Assembly (NCBI GenBank): GCA_965657505.1
Contig: CBFHON010000003.1
Span: 62,001-126,000, forward strand
DNA from: TMED109 sp002171375
GTDB taxonomy: Bacteria > Pseudomonadota > Alphaproteobacteria > TMED109
Direction of reading: 5' to 3'
Length of the DNA: 64,000 nt
Under the pieces are notes generated by a model. It was not told where the DNA came from, searched no databases, and worked only from the letters and a program-made list of their open reading frames with translations. The position numbers were made by a program, and so were the translations under genes. The first letter of the stretch is position 1, and the number at the start of each line of letters is the position of its first letter. Below are positions 17,592 to 26,738 of this stretch, piece after piece.

Positions 17592-18845
17592 ATGGATAAA
17601 ATTTCAATCCTTGGTGGAAAAACACTTGAAGGAACTATCACAATTAGTGGATCTAAGAATGCTGCATTACCTATATTAGTATCTAGTTTGTTAACAAGAG
17701 AAATATCTAATTTAGATAATGTCCCAAATTTATTAGATATTACTACCATGAAAGAATTATTAATTTCATTAGGAATAAAAATTGTTGCTAAAGAGAAATC
17801 ATTATTTATAGAACCAAGTAATAATATCTCTACACATGCAGATTATGAATTAGTTAGAAAAATGAGAGCATCAGTTTTAGTTTTAGGCCCATTATTAGCA
17901 AGGTTTGGTGAAGCTGAGGTTTCCCTACCAGGAGGATGTGCTATAGGATCTCGACCTGTTGATATACATATTAATGCATTAAAGAAAATGGGTGCTAAAT
18001 TGGAAATAAAAGATGGATATATTAAAGCGAGTGTGCCTAATAAAAAATTAGTAGGTGCAGATATTACATTTCCTAAGGTTAGCGTAGGCGCTACTGAAAA
18101 TATAATAATGGCTGCCTGTTTGGCTAAAGGAAAAACTATAATAAGAAATGCTGCGCTTGAACCTGAAATAGATGATTTAATAACAGTCTTAAATAAAATG
18201 GGTGCTAATGTTTATCGGTCAGATTCTAATAAAATAGAAGTTGAGGGAGTAATTAGTTTAAAAGGTTTTTCTCATTCTGTTATGCCTGATAGAATTGAAG
18301 CAGGCACATATGCTATGGCTGCTATTATAACTGCAGGGAGAATAGAACTATTAAAAGCTGAAGAAAAATATTTAAAAAATGTAATAAAATATTTAAATAG
18401 AGTAGGTGCCAAAATTGAGTCTACTAATAATGGAATTAATATTGAAGGACCTAAAGTTATTAAAAATATAGATATGAAAACAGAAGTCTATCCAGGTTTC
18501 CCAACTGATTTACAAGCTCAAGCTATGGCTTTAATGTCGGTTGCTGAAGGATCATCTGTAATAGAAGAAAGTATCTTTGAGAATAGATTTATGCATATTG
18601 CTGAATTAGTTAGATTTGGAGCAAATATAAAAAATGAAGGAGTAAAAGCTCATATAGTTGGATGTAAAGCTTTAAATGGAGCTCAAGTAATGGCCACAGA
18701 TTTAAGAGCTTCATCTTCTTTAATTTTAGCAGGACTAAGAGCAGAAGGAGAAACTATAATTAATAGAGTTTATCATTTAGATCGTGGATATGAAAATTTA
18801 GAAAAAAAATTATCTATGTGCGGTGCTAATATACGAAGGATATAA
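17592..18845 (+). CDS. murA: UDP-N-acetylglucosamine 1-carboxyvinyltransferase
   Basis: 417 residues, full length. MurA transfers enolpyruvate from PEP to UDP-GlcNAc, the first committed step of peptidoglycan synthesis. GSKNAALPI holds the substrate-binding Lys/Asn; LPGGCAIGSRPVD holds the catalytic Cys that fosfomycin alkylates; DLRASSSLILAGL is the C-terminal signature. It follows dcd closely and is 8 bases ahead of the DUF2948 gene, the usual alphaproteobacterial order. Confidence 0.96.
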   Translation: MDKISILGGKTLEGTITISGSKNAALPILVSSLLTREISNLDNVPNLLDITTMKELLISLGIKIVAKEKSLFIEPSNNISTHADYELVRKMRASVLVLGPLLARFGEAEVSLPGGCAIGSRPVDIHINALKKMGAKLEIKDGYIKASVPNKKLVGADITFPKVSVGATENIIMAACLAKGKTIIRNAALEPEIDDLITVLNKMGANVYRSDSNKIEVEGVISLKGFSHSVMPDRIEAGTYAMAAIITAGRIELLKAEEKYLKNVIKYLNRVGAKIESTNNGINIEGPKVIKNIDMKTEVYPGFPTDLQAQAMALMSVAEGSSVIEESIFENRFMHIAELVRFGANIKNEGVKAHIVGCKALNGAQVMATDLRASSSLILAGLRAEGETIINRVYHLDRGYENLEKKLSMCGANIRRI

Positions 18846-18853
18846 CTAAATTT

Positions 18854-19288
18854 ATGATTGATAGTAATTATAAACCAATTAAACTTCGTGCTGAGGATGA
18901 CAATGATTTAGAAATACTTTCAAAGTATTTATTTGAAGCGATATGCTTTGATAATGAAATGAAGTTTCTTAAAGAAAAAAAAATATTTTTATTTTCAGTA
19001 GAAAGATTTACCTGGGAATCTTATGAGGGGAAAGATGAAAATTTATTACAGGTTTTATGTATTATTCAAATACATTTTGTCGATTCATATTTTATGGAAA
19101 ATATATTAAATAAACAAAGTAAAGGTTTACATAGTTTAATCTCTATTGCATATGATAAAAATGTATTAATGTTTACTTTTGATAATAAGGAAACAATTAG
19201 GTTTAATTTAAAAAAATTAAAGTTATATATTGAAGATATTGGTAAGCCAATTAAACCAGCGATAGTTCCTATAAGGACTAAAAGGTGA
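18854..19288 (+). CDS. DUF2948 family protein
   Basis: 144 residues. Opening KLRAEDDNDLEILSKYLFEA and the later VERFTWE match DUF2948, a family found almost only in alphaproteobacteria between murA and the his genes. No catalytic motif, signal peptide or membrane helix is visible; it looks like a small cytosolic alpha/beta protein. Its function is not known. The stop overlaps the region just before the hisG start. Confidence 0.82.
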   Translation: MIDSNYKPIKLRAEDDNDLEILSKYLFEAICFDNEMKFLKEKKIFLFSVERFTWESYEGKDENLLQVLCIIQIHFVDSYFMENILNKQSKGLHSLISIAYDKNVLMFTFDNKETIRFNLKKLKLYIEDIGKPIKPAIVPIRTKR

Positions 19289-19290
19289 AA

Positions 19291-19953
19291 ATGAGTGATA
19301 ATAGATCAGAAAATATTATTATAGCTGTCCCTAAAGGTAGAATTTTAGAAGAATTAATTCCTTTAATGAAAAAAGCTAATATTCTTCCTGAAAAATCATT
19401 TTTTGATAATAAGGATAGGAGGCTTCTTTTTTCTTCAAATATACCTTGGCTTAAAATAATTAGAGTAAGAAGTTTTGATGTAGCAACATTTGTTGCTTTT
19501 GGAGGCGCAGATATAGGCATTGCAGGCTTCGATGTGTTGCGAGAATTTAACTATCCAGAATTATATATTCCTATTGATTTGAATATTGGTGTATGTCATT
19601 TATCAGTAGCACAGCCAAAAAATTATAATAAAAATGATAATGTTCAACTCAAGATTGCTACCAAATACCCTAATATCACAAATAATTATTATGCTGAAAA
19701 AGGTATAAATGTAAATTGTATAAAAATGAATGGAGCAATGGAGATTGCGCCAAAACTTGAAATGGCAGATAAAATTGTTGACTTAGTGTCTTCAGGAAAA
19801 ACTCTCATAGCTAATGATTTAGTGGAGATAGAAAATATATTAGACGTTACATCTCACTTAGTTATAAATAGGACAGCATTTAAAACTCGTTCTGAAAAGA
19901 TTCGTGACATTATGATTTTTTTTAGGGAGGCATTAAATGAAAAAAATTCTTAA
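19291..19953 (+). CDS. hisG: ATP phosphoribosyltransferase, short form
   Basis: 220 residues from the ATG preceded by AAAGG; a GTG two codons earlier is less favoured. HisG joins ATP and PRPP in the first step of histidine synthesis. AVPKGRILEE opens the protein and GGADIGIAGFDVLRE, SGKTLIANDLVE are typical. It lacks the roughly 80-residue regulatory C-terminal domain of the long form, so it should need the HisRS-like partner HisZ, which is not in this window. It overlaps hisD by 17 bases. Confidence 0.92.
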   Translation: MSDNRSENIIIAVPKGRILEELIPLMKKANILPEKSFFDNKDRRLLFSSNIPWLKIIRVRSFDVATFVAFGGADIGIAGFDVLREFNYPELYIPIDLNIGVCHLSVAQPKNYNKNDNVQLKIATKYPNITNNYYAEKGINVNCIKMNGAMEIAPKLEMADKIVDLVSSGKTLIANDLVEIENILDVTSHLVINRTAFKTRSEKIRDIMIFFREALNEKNS

Positions 19954-21241
19954 TTTTAGCAGCAAGAATTTCTCTAAAATTCTAAATTCTTATATTTTAA
20001 ATAATAGAAATACTAACCTTGATTTATCTGAAAAAGTAAAAAAAATAGTTAATAGTATTATTGATGAGGGTGATAAAGCTCTAAGTGAGTTAACTTTTAA
20101 ATATGATAATTATAATATTGAGAAAGAAGGAATTAGTGTTGATGAGAAAGATATAAATAATGCATATAAAGAATGTAATAAAGAATTAGTTATCGCTTTA
20201 GAAAAAGCGGCTCAGAGGATAAGTGATTTTCATGAAAAACAAATTCCGAATAATATAAGTTATACAGATGATAATAATGTTGAATTAGCTTCAAGATGGA
20301 CTCCCTTAGATTCTGTTGGATTATATGTTCCTGGAGGTAAAGCATCTTATCCAAGTTCTGTAATTATGACAGCTATACCAGCAAAAATTGCAAAAGTTCC
20401 TGAAGTTTCAATGTGTGTTCCAAGTCCAAAGGGATATTTAAATCCTTCTATATTAGTTGCTGCAAAAATTTGTGGAGTAGATAATATTTATAAAATTGGA
20501 GGTGCTCAAGCTGTTGCAGCTATGGCTTACGGGACAAATACTATAAAAAGAGTAAATAAAATATTTGGACCCGGTAATGCATGGGTTGCAGAAGCTAAAA
20601 GACAACTTTTTGGAAAAGTAGGTATTGATATGGTGGCTGGCCCTTCAGAAATATTAGTGATATCAGATGATAAAAGCAACCCAAATTGGATAGCAACTGA
20701 TCTGCTGTCTCAGGCTGAACATGATACGGAATCACAATCTATTCTTATTACGGATAATATTGAGTTTGCAACAAAAGTAGAAAGTGCAGTAGATAGCTTA
20801 ATTGAATCTTTAGAGCGCAAAGATATAGCAAAAGCTAGTTGGAGTAAAAATGGTATAATAATAGTACTAGAGAGTTTAGAACATTCAATTGAAATAGTTA
20901 ATAAAATAGCACCCGAGCATTTAGAGATCTCAACAGATAACCCTGAATTAATAGCAGAAAAGATAAATAATGCAGGATCTATATTTTTGGGTAGATTTGT
21001 TCCTGAAGCTATAGGAGATTACATAGCAGGACCTAATCATGTTTTACCTACGGCGAGAACAGCAAGATTTTCTTCAGGTATTTCTACATTAGATTATATG
21101 AGAAGAACTTCTCTTATAAAATGTGATTTAGAAGCATTAACTGAAATTGCTCCATCAGCTATTAAAATTGCAGAAAATGAGGGTTTAGAAGCACATGCTT
21201 TATCAATGAAAATTAGAATGAGTGATTTTAAAAATGAATAA
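19937..21241 (+). CDS. hisD: Histidinol dehydrogenase
   Basis: 434 residues, full length. HisD oxidises L-histidinol to L-histidine in two NAD+-dependent steps at a zinc site. Seen are YVPGGKASYPSSV, VAGPSEILVI, the QAEHDTESQS block with Zn-ligand Gln/His, and APEHLEI with the catalytic Glu-His pair. GGGAGG precedes the ATG and lies inside hisG, so the two are translationally coupled. It also overlaps the next gene by 8 bases. Confidence 0.95.
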   Translation: MKKILNFSSKNFSKILNSYILNNRNTNLDLSEKVKKIVNSIIDEGDKALSELTFKYDNYNIEKEGISVDEKDINNAYKECNKELVIALEKAAQRISDFHEKQIPNNISYTDDNNVELASRWTPLDSVGLYVPGGKASYPSSVIMTAIPAKIAKVPEVSMCVPSPKGYLNPSILVAAKICGVDNIYKIGGAQAVAAMAYGTNTIKRVNKIFGPGNAWVAEAKRQLFGKVGIDMVAGPSEILVISDDKSNPNWIATDLLSQAEHDTESQSILITDNIEFATKVESAVDSLIESLERKDIAKASWSKNGIIIVLESLEHSIEIVNKIAPEHLEISTDNPELIAEKINNAGSIFLGRFVPEAIGDYIAGPNHVLPTARTARFSSGISTLDYMRRTSLIKCDLEALTEIAPSAIKIAENEGLEAHALSMKIRMSDFKNE

Positions 21242-21728
21242 TAATATTAGAAATATAAGTTTTGAAAAAACTAATTTTAGTCATCTAAATTTAAAAAATG
21301 ATAAGGACATTAAAGTAGCAATTTATGATATTATAGAAGAAAATACTTTTAACTTATTGGGGTCTGAAACAAAAGAATATGATCTGGATGTTTTATTTAA
21401 AGAAAATATTTTAACAATATCAGTGAATTCCTCTTCTACTAAAGATAATTTAAAAACTATTTCAGTTAATATAGGAAGCTTAATTAAAATTTTAAAAGAA
21501 TATATTATATTATGTAATTCTTATTATGAATCTATTAAATCTGCACCTATTCAAAAAGTTGAGGCTTTAGATATGGGTAGGAGAAGTTTACATGATGATG
21601 CTTCCCATGATTTAATAAATAAGTTAAAAGCTTATATTGAAATGGATTTTACTACTGCTCGAGGTTTTATAACGCTATTTAGTATTGTCCAAAGAAAATC
21701 ATTACTAGGAGAGAATGTTTTTATATAA
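21234..21728 (+). CDS. UPF0262 family protein
   Basis: 164 residues from the ATG that overlaps hisD. The conserved C-terminal half (YYESIKSAPIQKVEALDMGRR, then LKAYIEMDFTTARGF) identifies UPF0262, an alphaproteobacterial family that nearly always follows hisD. No known catalytic motif, signal or membrane segment. Function is unknown; the fixed position suggests a housekeeping role tied to the locus rather than to histidine itself. Confidence 0.85.
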   Translation: MNNNIRNISFEKTNFSHLNLKNDKDIKVAIYDIIEENTFNLLGSETKEYDLDVLFKENILTISVNSSSTKDNLKTISVNIGSLIKILKEYIILCNSYYESIKSAPIQKVEALDMGRRSLHDDASHDLINKLKAYIEMDFTTARGFITLFSIVQRKSLLGENVFI

Positions 21729-21764
21729 TACTATCTAAAGGGTTTAATTAATAAAGGGATAAAT

Positions 21765-21983
21765 ATGGCAAAAGAAGATCTATTAGAATTTGATGGAATA
21801 GTTGATGAAATTTTACCTAATGCAATGTTTAAAGTTATTCTTGAAAATAAACATGAAGTTTTGGCTCATACAGCTGGAAGAATGAGAAAACATAGAATAC
21901 GAGTTTTAGCTGGAGATAAGGTTACAGTTGAAATGACGCCTTACGATCTGACTAAAGGCAGAATTATCTATAGACACAAGTAA
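21765..21983 (+). CDS. infA: Translation initiation factor IF-1
   Basis: 72 residues, the standard size. One OB-fold: EFDGIVDEILPNAMFKV, then AHTAGRMRKHRIRVLAGDKV and DLTKGRIIYRHK match IF-1 throughout. It binds the A site of the 30S subunit during initiation. AAGGGAT precedes the ATG. maf starts 7 bases downstream. Confidence 0.97.
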   Translation: MAKEDLLEFDGIVDEILPNAMFKVILENKHEVLAHTAGRMRKHRIRVLAGDKVTVEMTPYDLTKGRIIYRHK

Positions 21984-21990
21984 ATAGAAT

Positions 21991-22569
21991 TTGTTTAAAA
22001 ATAGCTATAAACTAGTTTTGGCATCTTCTTCAGAAAGAAGATTATCATTACTTAAAAGAATAGGTTATAATCCAGATATAATAGATGTGCCTGAAATAGA
22101 TGAGAATATTTATATAAATGAAAAGCCGGATTTATATGTAAAGAGAATAGCTAGGGAAAAAGCTGAAAAAATTTCTAAAAAATATAAGAATAGTTATATT
22201 ATTGCAGCAGACACAGTAATTTTTTCTGGAGCAAAAATATATGGTAAGGCATTTAATGAAAGTGATGCCTTTACAATTTTAAAAAAATTATCAGGTAGGC
22301 GGCATAGAGTTTACGGGGCAATATGCTTAATATCTCCTAATAAAAATATTTCATTAAAATTAATAATTACACAAGTGTCTTTTAGAGTAATTAGTGATAA
22401 AGAGATAAAGGATTATATTTCCGAAGGAGAATGGAAGGGCAAGGCAGGTTGTTATGCTATTCAAGGTATAGCGTCAAAATTTATAAAAAAAATTAATGGA
22501 AATTATGATAATGTTGTTGGTTTAAGTTTGATAGATGCAGATAAAATGCTTAAGGGCATAAAACCATAA
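21991..22569 (+). CDS. maf: Maf-like nucleoside triphosphate pyrophosphatase
   Basis: 192 residues with a TTG start. ASSSERRLSLLKRIG is the Maf N-terminal motif (Ser/Arg), AREKAEK and AADTVIFS supply the metal- and substrate-binding acidic residues, and GKAGCYAIQG is the C-terminal block. Maf proteins hydrolyse dTTP/UTP or modified nucleotides to monophosphates. infA-maf is a common alphaproteobacterial pair; the yacG gene that often follows is absent and tRNA-Phe comes next. Confidence 0.9.
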   Translation: MFKNSYKLVLASSSERRLSLLKRIGYNPDIIDVPEIDENIYINEKPDLYVKRIAREKAEKISKKYKNSYIIAADTVIFSGAKIYGKAFNESDAFTILKKLSGRRHRVYGAICLISPNKNISLKLIITQVSFRVISDKEIKDYISEGEWKGKAGCYAIQGIASKFIKKINGNYDNVVGLSLIDADKMLKGIKP

Positions 22570-22652
22570 AAAATATTTTAATATTTTATTAAATTTAAGA
22601 ATACTTTTCTTTACATATTTCAATCTATCTATTAAAAACTCATATATATGGA

Positions 22653-22728
22653 GCCCAAATAGCTCAGTTGGTAGAGCAAGCGACTGAAAATCGCTGTGTC
22701 GTTGGTTCAATTCCATCTTTGGGCACCA
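22653..22728 (+). tRNA. tRNA-Phe (anticodon GAA)
   Basis: 76-nt cloverleaf with acceptor GCCCAAA pairing TTTGGGC, D-arm GCTC...GAGC, anticodon loop CTGAAAA between AGCGA and TCGCT, T-arm GGTTCAATTCC and encoded CCA. Confidence 0.95.
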
Positions 22729-22860
22729 TATATCTTGTAACTTCCAGACTCTTTATAGAAGCTAATCTTAAAAAACATAAAATATTATTTGTGCCACGCT
22801 AGAGTTATTAACTTCATATTATGATGTAATATAGGCTGAAAAATATGTAATAGAATTTTA

Positions 22861-23034
22861 TTAAAAGAAATTATAAATATCCAATATTACAAAAAATAAG
22901 GTGCTAGATAATAGGCCGCTAACAATAGCTATTTGCTGTGTCACACCATTCTCCGCGTCTGCTACTACTAGCATGCTAAAATAGCCAAATATAAAAAATC
23001 CGATCGCCAGTACTATCGTTAAAAATAAACTCAT
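22861..23034 (-). CDS. Small two-helix membrane protein, unknown
   Basis: 57 residues, not recognised. Two hydrophobic segments (about 3-24 and 33-52) are separated by a short polar turn VADAENGVTQ. No strong ribosome site is visible. It starts 22 bases after the end of another small membrane-protein gene on the same strand, so they may form a pair. Could be an inner-membrane accessory peptide. Confidence 0.5.
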   Translation of the reverse strand: MSLFLTIVLAIGFFIFGYFSMLVVADAENGVTQQIAIVSGLLSSTLFFVILDIYNFF

Positions 23035-23055
23035 AGTTTATAAATTATTTTGTAT

Positions 23056-23295
23056 TTAATTTTTATCTTTTTTAGCCTTGCGAAAAACATCTGCAGTAAA
23101 AAAGACACCTATTAGAATTAATAAGTGAGCTATTGCTGATGGTCCAAAAAATGCCATAGTACCTATCCACATAGTAAAGATAAAAGACCACATAAAAGCA
23201 AGTGTAGTCATAAATTGAAAGCGTACTATTTTAGGCAAATGTTTTAGTGGGTTTTTATTTGGACTCATTAAAAGTGCATAAGTTTCTTTTAACAT
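23056..23295 (-). CDS. Small membrane protein, unknown
   Basis: 79 residues, not recognised. Polar N-terminus (about 1-25), then two hydrophobic helices (about 30-50 and 55-70) rich in Trp, Phe and Met, and a basic tail RKAKKDKN. GGGAGAA lies just upstream of the ATG, so translation is likely. Upstream of the 57-residue membrane protein on the same strand. Confidence 0.65.
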   Translation of the reverse strand: MLKETYALLMSPNKNPLKHLPKIVRFQFMTTLAFMWSFIFTMWIGTMAFFGPSAIAHLLILIGVFFTADVFRKAKKDKN

Positions 23296-23419
23296 TTTAT
23301 TCTCCCTAAATTAAAGGGTACGTATACTTATTATAAGTAGATGTAATCATGAAATATTTGGCATGTATTTATATAAAATAATATTTATACCAATATAAAG
23401 AATATCTTTTTTCACACAT

Positions 23420-23569
23420 TTATTTTTTTTCTTTTTTTTTCTTCAATAAATATGCTTTGTGATCTTTTTTAGAATCTCTACCTCCATTTAATTGACTAAT
23501 CATAGGTTGATCTAATACTTTTAGTAACTCAGGTTGTACTTTCTTATTTTTTTTATCTGTAGTGTCCAT
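23420..23569 (-). CDS. Small lysine-rich protein, unknown
   Basis: 49 residues with about a third Lys. Middle part is VLDQPMISQLNGGRDSKKDH and the end is a run of Lys/Glu. A strong GGGAGG ribosome site sits six bases before the ATG, which is the main reason to call it. No signal or membrane segment. Function unknown; possibly a small nucleic-acid- or ribosome-associated protein. Confidence 0.6.
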   Translation of the reverse strand: MDTTDKKNKKVQPELLKVLDQPMISQLNGGRDSKKDHKAYLLKKKKEKK

Positions 23570-23807
23570 TTTAATTCCTCCCATACAAAACTCTAACATA
23601 ATTAAATCTATATTTACAAATACTTAAGTAGGATGGTAATTTAAATATTAGTATCCTAGATATTTTATTATTTACAGATAATATCTTTAGTTAAAATATA
23701 TTCTTTAATTTCTAAATAACTGCATAAAATCTTCATATATTCTGAACCTTAATTTCATAGATTTTTGATAAAATTACTTCAAATCAAAACATATAAAAGG
23801 AGTAAAT

Positions 23808-24032
23808 ATGACTGAAAAAAATAAAGATACACTTCTAACTATTCATCATAAAGATTTAAAGCAATTATCAGACATGATAGATAATGTTGTTTATTTATAT
23901 AATAAAGGATGGACTAAAGAAGAACTTAAGAACTTTATTGATAAGTATTGTTTAGCTTCCGAAGATGATAAGCTTACAATTATTCAGGATAATAAAAAAA
24001 CAGATGGAATGATAAATTCTTACAGGCCATAA
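23808..24032 (+). CDS. Small cytosolic protein, unknown
   Basis: 74 residues, mostly helical and charged, with no signal or membrane segment. AAAGGAG precedes the ATG by six bases. The block NKGWTKEELKNFIDKYCLAS is the most distinctive part. I do not recognise the family. The 238 bases before it hold no gene that I can support. Confidence 0.6.
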   Translation: MTEKNKDTLLTIHHKDLKQLSDMIDNVVYLYNKGWTKEELKNFIDKYCLASEDDKLTIIQDNKKTDGMINSYRP

Positions 24033-24187
24033 ATTTTAAAAGTAGTATTTAATAAAAAAATATATAAATATTTCTTTAGAACCTTTATTAGAAGAAAGTT
24101 ATAGAAATAAATATAAATTTAAATAATTAGACTTTCTCAAGATACCGATTTAAATTCTTATAAAATTTCTAGTTATAAAGGATAAAA

Positions 24188-24667
24188 ATGATTAATTATA
24201 CTTCAACAGAAATTAGTAAAAATATTTCTGACATTCAAGAAAAGTGGGGCAGTAGTATTATAGAAATTGGAAAAGCTTATTTAGATAAGAAAGATTATTT
24301 AAAACTAACGGAAAACTTCTTAGACGATCTCTATTATTTTAATCAAGGAAAAGTTCTATTCAAACCTACAAAAGCAAGTCATAAACAATTTAGAAATAAA
24401 AGAAATGAATTTATTTCCTACTTTATTGGACAAAATAAGGTATCTGATGAAGATAAAGGCTTTGCTTTAGAGCCATGGAAAGATATTAATTTTCAAAATT
24501 TTGATTTTATTACGTATGATGATATTGTAATTTCTATGGGTAATTATTTATTTACTGACTATGAAAATAAAAAAACAAAAGTTGAGTATTCTTTTGGTTA
24601 TATGTTTAATCAAGAAAGTAAATTAAAAATTATTTTTCATCATTCTTCTATTCCTTATAAGCAATAA
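24188..24667 (+). CDS. SnoaL/NTF2-like protein
   Basis: 159 residues. The second half (KGFALEPWKDINFQNFDF, MGNYLFT, KVEYSFGYMFNQ, LKIIFHHSSIPY) resembles the CaMKII-association-like/NTF2-fold proteins sometimes labelled phosphoribosyl-AMP cyclohydrolase in databases, a label that is probably a mis-transfer. A cone-shaped fold with a pocket is expected; the ligand is unknown. AAAGGAT precedes the ATG. Confidence 0.6.
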   Translation: MINYTSTEISKNISDIQEKWGSSIIEIGKAYLDKKDYLKLTENFLDDLYYFNQGKVLFKPTKASHKQFRNKRNEFISYFIGQNKVSDEDKGFALEPWKDINFQNFDFITYDDIVISMGNYLFTDYENKKTKVEYSFGYMFNQESKLKIIFHHSSIPYKQ

Positions 24668-24715
24668 TATAGAAAATAAATTTAGATTATAATTAACTTT
24701 TGATAGGAGAATATA

Positions 24716-24820
24716 GTGTTTAAAATAATTGGAAAATGGGTTTTACGAATCATTTTAGCGGCTACATTAGTTGTTGCAGGTAACATAGGACTTTACTATC
24801 TCTGGGTCTTTGTTTTTTAA
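24716..24820 (+). CDS. 34-residue single-helix membrane peptide
   Basis: A GTG start stands seven bases after GATAGGAGA. The peptide has a short basic N-terminus (KIIGKWVLR) and one hydrophobic helix to the end (ILAATLVVAGNIGLYYLWVFVF). Peptides of this kind often modulate a membrane complex. It lies 16 bases before a secreted-protein gene on the same strand. The good ribosome site supports it, but the short length leaves doubt. Confidence 0.5.
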   Translation: MFKIIGKWVLRIILAATLVVAGNIGLYYLWVFVF

Positions 24821-24836
24821 GTGTAAATGAATTTAT

Positions 24837-25172
24837 ATGAAATATTTAAAAACATTATATTTATTTTTATTATATTTGATCTTTGGATCATTATTTTTTA
24901 ATACCCTTTATGCTGAAGATAATTACGAATTAGAATTAAAAGGGTCTACAATTTTAGATGTATGTAAATGGGCTGAAAGAAATACAATTATGCATTTTAA
25001 AATAAATAGAAATTTAGAGATATATTGGAACGAACTACCATCAGAAGAAAGACTTAATCAAGACATTAAAAATAATTATAAACAAAAAAAGAAATCTAAT
25101 TTAGAAGAATTAAATATAAACTCTAAAAGATACCATTACTTGAATTGTTATGAACACCTAAATGACCAATAG
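24837..25172 (+). CDS. Secreted small protein, unknown
   Basis: 111 residues with a clear signal peptide (about 1-26, ending LYA-ED). The mature part is about 85 residues with two Cys (DVCKWA and YLNCYEH) that could form one disulfide in the periplasm. Not recognised. It ends six bases from the end of the convergent carboxyltransferase gene. Confidence 0.65.
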   Translation: MKYLKTLYLFLLYLIFGSLFFNTLYAEDNYELELKGSTILDVCKWAERNTIMHFKINRNLEIYWNELPSEERLNQDIKNNYKQKKKSNLEELNINSKRYHYLNCYEHLNDQ

Positions 25173-25178
25173 ATCTAT

Positions 25179-26726
25179 TTAAGGTCTCATTCCAAAAGAT
25201 ACAGGGCCGGCTTTTCTAATTTTTACTGCAAGGTTTATCCAATAACATAATTCTTTTCTAGAATCTCTAGGATCAATAATGTCTTCAACCGAAAATTTTT
25301 CTGCTGTTCTAAATGGAGATCTCACATGATTAAGTTTTTTCTCTATTTCTTTAATTAATTTATTAGGATTTTCAGATTTTAGAAGATCTGATTTATAAGC
25401 CGCTTCAATACCCCCTTCTAAAGGAAGTGATCCCCAGTCACCAGAAGGCCATGCAAATCTATATTTATGTTTAGTATGATTCATGTGCGCTGCTCCAGCA
25501 ACACCAAATGCTTTTCTTAAAATTATAGAACAAACAGGAATATTAAGCTGATATATTGCTGCTAAAGCTCTAGCTCCATGTCTAATAGTTCCTGATTTTT
25601 CTCCATGGGTGCCTACTAAAAATCCGGGATTATCTACTAAGTGAACTACAGGTAAATGAAATGTTTCAGCTAATTCTAAAATACGGATAATTTTTTGAGA
25701 AGCATCAGCTGTCCATCCTCCTCCATAAACTTGCGGGTCATTAGCTAAAATTACTACAGGCCAACCATCCAATCGTGCTAAACCTGATACTGAAGAAGTT
25801 CCCCAGTTTTTTCCTATTTCAAAAAAAGTATTTTTATCAACTAAACTTTTTATTATAGGACGGATTTCATAGCTTAACCGTCTATTTTTTGGAATAGCAT
25901 CTAATAGCCATTCATCTTTTCTATCTACAGGGTCATCATTTTTTATTTGTTTTGCAAGATCATAAGTTGAAGAAGGAAGATAACTTAAAAACTTCTTAGC
26001 CATAGCTAAAGCTTCAGCTTCACTATCCGCAACATCATCAATTACTCCATTTTTACCATGGATATTACTACCTCCTAATGATTCTTTTGTTACAGTTTCT
26101 CCTAGCCTATTCACTACAGGAGGACCAGCTACAAATACTTGGCTAATTTTTTTTATTATAACTGAATAATGACTACTTACTAATCTTGCTGCTCCTAATC
26201 CTGCTACGGGACCTAATCCCAATGCAACCACTGGGATTGTTGCCATATTACTTACAACCCAATCCCAACCTGGGTTAGCAGGTACATAGGTATAACCGTC
26301 AGTTTCAATTGATTTTACAGAGCCTCCGCCACCGGTTCCTTCAATAAGTCTAATTAATGGAATTCTATATTCATTAGCAAAACGTTCTGCTGCAACTGAT
26401 TTTTCCCATATAGCAGCATCTGCTGCTCCTCCTCTTACAGTAAAATCATCTCCATAAATAGCAACAGGAGAATTATTAATTTTACCATGACCTATAACAG
26501 AATTTGCAGCTAATAATGATTTTAGTTTTCCATCTTCATCATATTCACTTGAACCAGTTAAGCTGCCTATCTCCTTAAAACTGTTTTTATCCAGTAGAGC
26601 AATTATTCTCTCTCTTACTGTGGACCTTCCAGCATCATGCTGGCGTTTTATTTTATCCTTGCCTCCCATTTCTTGAATAAGGCTAAGACGTTTTTTTATT
26701 TCATTTACTTCATTATTCCAAGACAT
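25179..26726 (-). CDS. Acyl-CoA carboxylase carboxyltransferase (beta) subunit
   Basis: 515 residues, full length for the propionyl-/methylcrotonyl-/methylmalonyl-CoA carboxyltransferase family. Oxyanion-hole glycine stretches are seen in RLIEGTGGGGS with GLGPVAGLGAA (N-half) and in VDNPGFLVGT with FGVAGAAHM (C-half), forming the two crotonase-like domains. It moves CO2 from biotin to an acyl-CoA. The biotin carboxylase partner is not in this window, so the substrate is open. An epimerase, an amidohydrolase and a cobalamin adenosyltransferase lie upstream on the same strand, and the last would fit propionyl-CoA to succinyl-CoA metabolism. Confidence 0.85.
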   Translation of the reverse strand: MSWNNEVNEIKKRLSLIQEMGGKDKIKRQHDAGRSTVRERIIALLDKNSFKEIGSLTGSSEYDEDGKLKSLLAANSVIGHGKINNSPVAIYGDDFTVRGGAADAAIWEKSVAAERFANEYRIPLIRLIEGTGGGGSVKSIETDGYTYVPANPGWDWVVSNMATIPVVALGLGPVAGLGAARLVSSHYSVIIKKISQVFVAGPPVVNRLGETVTKESLGGSNIHGKNGVIDDVADSEAEALAMAKKFLSYLPSSTYDLAKQIKNDDPVDRKDEWLLDAIPKNRRLSYEIRPIIKSLVDKNTFFEIGKNWGTSSVSGLARLDGWPVVILANDPQVYGGGWTADASQKIIRILELAETFHLPVVHLVDNPGFLVGTHGEKSGTIRHGARALAAIYQLNIPVCSIILRKAFGVAGAAHMNHTKHKYRFAWPSGDWGSLPLEGGIEAAYKSDLLKSENPNKLIKEIEKKLNHVRSPFRTAEKFSVEDIIDPRDSRKELCYWINLAVKIRKAGPVSFGMRP

Positions 26727-26738
26727 CTTAATTTTCCT

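Noticed and set aside
25160..25180. Palindrome AATAGATCTATT between convergent genes as an operator
   Set aside because: Twelve bases, inside the tail of one gene and next to another, in AT-rich sequence; no start codon nearby to regulate.
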